DNA of 33,693 bases, taken from NCBI RefSeq assembly GCF_000710465.2, contig NZ_JAIZ01000181.1, positions 1-33,693 on the forward strand, in the 5' to 3' direction. Below the pieces are notes generated by a model. That model worked only from the letters and a program-made list of their open reading frames with translations. It was not told where the DNA came from and ran no database searches. Of this stretch, positions 30,770-33,693 are shown in pieces; within the stretch, counting starts at the first letter, position 1, and every line of letters begins with the position of its first letter. The translations under genes were made by a program, and so were the position numbers. Origin of the DNA: Kitasatospora sp. MBT63. Its GTDB lineage: Bacteria > Actinomycetota > Actinomycetes > Streptomycetales > Streptomycetaceae.

Positions 30770-31861
30770 TCACCAGGGCGGCTTGTAGCCCGTCGCGAGC
30801 TTGCGGCCGGTGTGCCGCCACTTGGGTTCCCGGTCCACGGAGTGTGCGGTGATCGAGCGCAGCCGGCGGATCACCGAGCCGTACGCGGCGCTCGCGGAGC
30901 TGGACACCTTGGCGCCCGGCGGCTCGTCCATGAACGGCATGAACTTGTCCGGGAAGCCGGGCATGGTGCAGGCGATGCAGATGCCGCCCACGTTCGGACA
31001 GCCGCCCACACCGTTGATCCAGCCGCGCTTGGGGACGTTGCACTTCACCACCGGGCCCCAGCAGCCGATCCGCACCAGGCACTCCGGCGTGCCGTACTCC
31101 GAGGCGAACTGCCCCTGCTCGTAGTAGCCGGCCCGGTCGCAGCCCTCGTGCACGGTCGCGCCGAACAGCCAGGTCGGGCGGAGCTTGTCGTCCAGCGGGA
31201 TCATCGGCGCGGCGCCGGCCAGCTGGTGGAGCAGGTAGACCAGCGTCTCGGAGAAGTTGTCCGGCTGGATCGGGCAGCCCGGCACGCAGACGATCGGCAG
31301 CCCGGCCTTGGACTTCCAGTCCCAGCCCAGGTAGTCGGGCAGGCCCATCGCGCCGGTCGGGTTGCCCGCCATCGCGTGGATGCCGCCGTACGTCGCGCAG
31401 GTGCCGATCGCGATCACCCCGGTGGCCTTGGGGGCGAGCCGGTCCACCCACTCGCTGGTGGTGATCGGCTGGCCGGTCTCCGGGTCGTCGCCGAAACCGC
31501 ACCAGTAGCCCTCGGCCTTGATGGACTCGTTCGGGATGGACCCCTCGACCACCAGGACGAAGGGCTCCAGCTCGCCGCGGTCGGCCTTGAAGAACCACTC
31601 CACGAAGTTGTCCGCGCCCTGCACCGGACCGCACTCGAAGTCGATCAGCGGCCAGTGGACGGCGATCTTCGGCAGGCCGGGCAGCACGCCGAGGACGATC
31701 TCCTCGATGGAGGGCTGGGTCGCCGCGGTGAGCGAGACGGAGTCACCGTCACAGCTCAGGCCCGCGTTGATCCAGAGGATGTGGACCACCGGCTCCTCGT
31801 CCCCGGCGGGCGGGCCGGTGGATCGGGATGTCGCCTCGGTGGTCGTCGGTGTCGAAGCCAT
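30770..31861 (-). CDS. hhyS: [NiFe]-hydrogenase small subunit, group 1h type with 3Cys-1Asp proximal cluster
   Basis: The 363 residues begin without a Tat (RRxFxK) signal peptide, so the enzyme is expected to stay in the cytosol. The first cluster motif, normally CxxC, reads SCDGDS (C37 and D40), matching the 3Cys-1Asp proximal [4Fe-4S] cluster described for the actinobacterial-type hydrogenase of Ralstonia eutropha. Further ligands lie in GTCATYGG and VPGCPIQ. The other two clusters use VHEGCDRAG, ECLVRIGCWGP, KCNVPKRGW, GGCPNVGG and GICIACTMPGFPD. It passes electrons from the large subunit to an unknown acceptor. The ATG at 31861 has GGAGGAGG about seven bases upstream. It is the first gene of the operon. 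Confidence 0.95.
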   Translation of the reverse strand: MASTPTTTEATSRSTGPPAGDEEPVVHILWINAGLSCDGDSVSLTAATQPSIEEIVLGVLPGLPKIAVHWPLIDFECGPVQGADNFVEWFFKADRGELEPFVLVVEGSIPNESIKAEGYWCGFGDDPETGQPITTSEWVDRLAPKATGVIAIGTCATYGGIHAMAGNPTGAMGLPDYLGWDWKSKAGLPIVCVPGCPIQPDNFSETLVYLLHQLAGAAPMIPLDDKLRPTWLFGATVHEGCDRAGYYEQGQFASEYGTPECLVRIGCWGPVVKCNVPKRGWINGVGGCPNVGGICIACTMPGFPDKFMPFMDEPPGAKVSSSASAAYGSVIRRLRSITAHSVDREPKWRHTGRKLATGYKPPW

Positions 31862-32082
31862 GGGACGCCTCCTCCTCGCGAAGGCACGACAAGACCGACA
31901 AATCGGTCTCTTGGCATCTTCCTACCAACGCCCTCCCCGGACCGGGAGGTCGATACGGCCGAACCGGTGGACCTCGGGCCGCGGCTGCGCCGACCGGGTG
32001 AGCACCGCTCGCGGCGCGCCCGGGACGCCCCCCGCGGTTCCCTTCGCCAGCGCCTCCCCAGGGCGGGGTGTATCCAGGAGAC
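31862..32082. promoter_or_regulatory. Divergent intergenic region upstream of hhyS, with two palindromes
   Basis: A perfect 7-bp inverted repeat, AGACCGA-N4-TCGGTCT, lies at 31892-31909, about 30 bases upstream of the hhyS ATG. A second, imperfect dyad, TTGGCA-N6-TACCAA, lies at 31911-31928. This must hold the hydrogenase promoter; I could not assign -10/-35 boxes with confidence. The palindromes are candidate operators or, for the first, a 5'-UTR hairpin. The rest of the region, toward the phosphatase gene, is GC-rich without clear elements. Confidence 0.5.
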
Positions 32083-33198
32083 ATGGACATCCGGGCACGC
32101 GCCGAGGCGATCCGCAGGCCCGGCCGGGCCTCGCGGGCCCTGGTCGTCATCCCGCTGCTCCTGATCGTGCTGGTCTGCATCGGCGACGTCCTCGCCCCGC
32201 CGGAGGTCCACCTCGGGCCGTTCCTGGTCGCCGCGCCCGCGATCACGGCCTCCTTCGCCGGTCCCAGGACCACCGGCTTCATCGGCGCGCTCGCCGTCCT
32301 CGCCCAGGCCACGGTCGCCGCCGCCCGGACCACCCTGCTCGACCTGAACCACACCGTCCAGATCACCGCGCTGGCCGTGATCTCCGCGCTGGTGACGCTC
32401 TTCGCCTACCTGCGCGAGCAGCACGAGAAGGAGATGACCCAGCTGCGCTCGGTCGCCGAGGCCGCGCAGCAGGTGGTGCTGCGCCCGATCCCGCCCCGGA
32501 TGGGGCCGCTGCGGATCGCCTCGGTCTACGTGGCCGCCGAGGCCGAGGCGCAGATCGGCGGCGACCTGTACGCGGCGGTGCGCTCCGGCCGGGCGACCCG
32601 GTTCATCGTGGGCGACGTCCGGGGCAAGGGGCTGGGGGCGATCGGGGACGCCGCGCTGGTGCTCGGCGCGTTCCGGGCCGCCGCCCACCGCCGGGTCGAA
32701 CTGACCCGGCTGGTCGACTTCCTGGACAGCACCGTCTCCGGCGACCTGGAGGAGGCCGGGGACGACCCGGAGCGGCAGGAGTCCTTCACCACCGCGGTGC
32801 TGATCGACATCCCTGACGGCAGGCCCGTACTGAGCCTGGTCGACTGCGGCCACCCGCCGCCGCTGCTGCTGCGCGGCGGCCGGGTGGTCGCGCTCGAGGC
32901 CCGGCAGCCGGCCCCGCCGCTGGGCCTGGCGGCGATGGCCGAGCGGGGGCTGGGCCTGGAGTCCTTCCCGTTCGAGCCCGGTGACACCGTGCTGCTGTAC
33001 ACCGACGGCGTGGTGGAGGCCCGGGACACGGCCGGACGCTTCTACCCGCTCGCCGAACGGCTGGCCGCCTGGCCGGCCGACGACCCCGGGCAGCTGCTGA
33101 AGCTGCTCTGCCAGGACCTGGCCGCGCACACCGGCGGCCGCCTCGGCGACGACGCCGCGATGGTGGCGATCGTCCGGCTGCCGTCACCCCCCGGGTGA
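32083..33198 (+). CDS. Membrane-anchored PP2C/SpoIIE-type serine phosphatase
   Basis: The protein has 371 residues. Three hydrophobic segments occupy roughly residues 18-40, 45-65 and 82-102. A short linker and the SpoIIE/RsbU-like PP2C domain (about 125-365) follow: GGDLYAA (metal-binding Asp), VGDVRGKGLGA, LSLVDCGHPPPLLLR, LYTDGVVEARD and GDDAAMVAIV. Such phosphatases usually dephosphorylate anti-sigma-factor antagonists; the input may be through the membrane part. ATG 32083 is preceded closely by AGGAG (2-base spacing); GTG 32068 is an in-frame alternative. It is divergent from the hydrogenase operon and shares its upstream region, but no functional link is shown. Confidence 0.88.
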   Translation: MDIRARAEAIRRPGRASRALVVIPLLLIVLVCIGDVLAPPEVHLGPFLVAAPAITASFAGPRTTGFIGALAVLAQATVAAARTTLLDLNHTVQITALAVISALVTLFAYLREQHEKEMTQLRSVAEAAQQVVLRPIPPRMGPLRIASVYVAAEAEAQIGGDLYAAVRSGRATRFIVGDVRGKGLGAIGDAALVLGAFRAAAHRRVELTRLVDFLDSTVSGDLEEAGDDPERQESFTTAVLIDIPDGRPVLSLVDCGHPPPLLLRGGRVVALEARQPAPPLGLAAMAERGLGLESFPFEPGDTVLLYTDGVVEARDTAGRFYPLAERLAAWPADDPGQLLKLLCQDLAAHTGGRLGDDAAMVAIVRLPSPPG

Positions 33199-33202
33199 CC
33201 CC

Positions 33203-33224
33203 ACGGCCCGCAGCGCCGGGCCGT
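33203..33224 (+). terminator. Hairpin after the phosphatase gene
   Basis: ACGGCCCG (33203-33210) and CGGGCCGT (33217-33224) form an 8-bp perfect stem with a 6-nt loop, beginning five bases after the phosphatase stop codon. No T-run follows. The remaining ~270 bp up to the next start (33498) hold no supported gene. Confidence 0.5.
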
Positions 33225-33497
33225 CGAAGGCGCCCTCGGACGCGGTGACGGACAGCACGGCGACGCGCCCGGTGGACCGGACCGGCCCGGCGACAACTGT
33301 GCGGGCGGCCTTCGCCACTCTCGCGGCCCGCTGACTCCCGAAGGGGCGCAGGGCAGGGCCACGGCGGACGCGCCCGGGGGGCGGACGGCTGATCAGAACC
33401 CGAACGGCGGCGCGGGGGAGATCTTCCCGGGCTCGATCGGGCCGCTCGTGCCTACGGTGGGTCAGAACGCTGTCGTCCCGGTGGCACGGAGGTCCGC

Positions 33498-33693
33498 ATG
33501 TCGTTGGCTCGTCGGGTGGTACTGGCCGCGCTGGCCGGCAGCGCGGTCTCCGGCTGCGGGATCTCCCGCCGCTCCGCGGCCCCGCGGCCGCAGACGTCCG
33601 CGCCGCAGGCCCCGGCCCTCGCGGCGCCGGTGACCCCGGAGCCGTCGACGGGACCGTCCGCCGGGCCCTCCGCCGCACCGGCCGCGGAGCAGG
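33498..33693 (+). CDS. Lipoprotein, N-terminal part only (cut by window end)
   Basis: The ATG at 33498 has GGAGGT five bases upstream, the best ribosome binding site in this part. The frame stays open to the end of the window (65 residues). It begins with a lipoprotein signal peptide: a basic start (MSLARR), a hydrophobic stretch (VVLAALAGSAV) and the lipobox VSGC (Cys20). A Pro/Ala/Ser/Thr-rich linker follows, as often found between the lipid anchor and the folded domain of exported actinobacterial proteins. The functional domain lies beyond the window, so no function can be given. Confidence 0.75.
   Translation, partial: MSLARRVVLAALAGSAVSGCGISRRSAAPRPQTSAPQAPALAAPVTPEPSTGPSAGPSAAPAAEQ

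Noticed and set aside
18760-31861. Tat signal peptide or membrane cytochrome b for the hydrogenase
   Set aside because: The small subunit starts without twin arginine and no cytochrome-like gene is present; only the 34-residue peptide is membrane-like.
33184-33678. Open frame of 164 residues on the - strand at the right edge
   Set aside because: The end (RVAKAARTVVAG...) looks slightly protein-like, but the N-terminal half is Arg/Pro/Ser shadow. It overlaps the well-started lipoprotein and the phosphatase terminator.
1-33693. tRNA genes, riboswitches or CRISPR repeats
   Set aside because: I read both strands for cloverleaf ends and regular spaced repeats and saw none; a covariance-model search would be needed to exclude them fully.

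Overview
The very high G+C content, the GTG/TTG starts, the 4-nt stop/start overlaps and the gene families all point to an actinomycete, most likely Streptomycetaceae (Streptomyces or Kitasatospora). I saw no tRNA, rRNA, CRISPR array, insertion sequence or integrase.

Region 1 (1-12558, all + strand) is the downstream end of a lipopeptide-type nonribosomal peptide cluster. It opens inside the last NRPS gene (carrier protein plus thioesterase). Then come a transcarbamylase of the ornithine carbamoyltransferase family whose amino-acceptor site is altered, an MFS exporter, a fatty acyl-AMP ligase, two tandem acyl-CoA-dehydrogenase-like proteins (the second degenerate), a free acyl carrier protein, a stand-alone condensation domain, and an SbnA/SbnB pair for L-2,3-diaminopropionate (Dap). 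My reading is that a fatty acid is activated, loaded on the ACP, desaturated there and passed to the peptide by the free C domain. Dap, possibly carbamoylated to beta-ureidoalanine, would be a building block. No adenylation domain lies in the window, so the peptide sequence cannot be read.

Region 2 (12589-18639) is ordinary chromosomal filler. It holds a DUF5990-like protein, an AlkB-like dioxygenase converging on it through a shared hairpin, a DUF2975-like membrane protein with an XRE-type regulator behind twin palindromes, an orphan protein, an ECF sigma factor divergent from a tiny Cys-containing protein, a Met/His-containing membrane protein preceded by a CsoR-like G/C-tract dyad, and a large soluble orphan protein.

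Region 3 (18760-31861, all - strand) is a complete-looking locus for a cytosolic, high-affinity actinobacterial [NiFe]-hydrogenase (group 1h, formerly group 5). In transcription order it contains the small subunit hhyS, large subunit hhyL, a NifU-like protein, three accessory proteins of unknown function, a maturation endopeptidase, a 34-residue membrane peptide, then hypA, hypB, hypF, hypC, hypD and hypE. Most junctions are GTGA overlaps. The breaks are a repeat-rich gap between hhyS and hhyL and a 20-bp perfect hairpin before hypA. The small subunit has the Cys-to-Asp change at the proximal cluster known from oxygen-tolerant enzymes of this class.

Region 4 (32083-33693, + strand) has a membrane-anchored SpoIIE/PP2C-type phosphatase divergent from the hydrogenase, followed by the start of a lipoprotein cut by the window edge.
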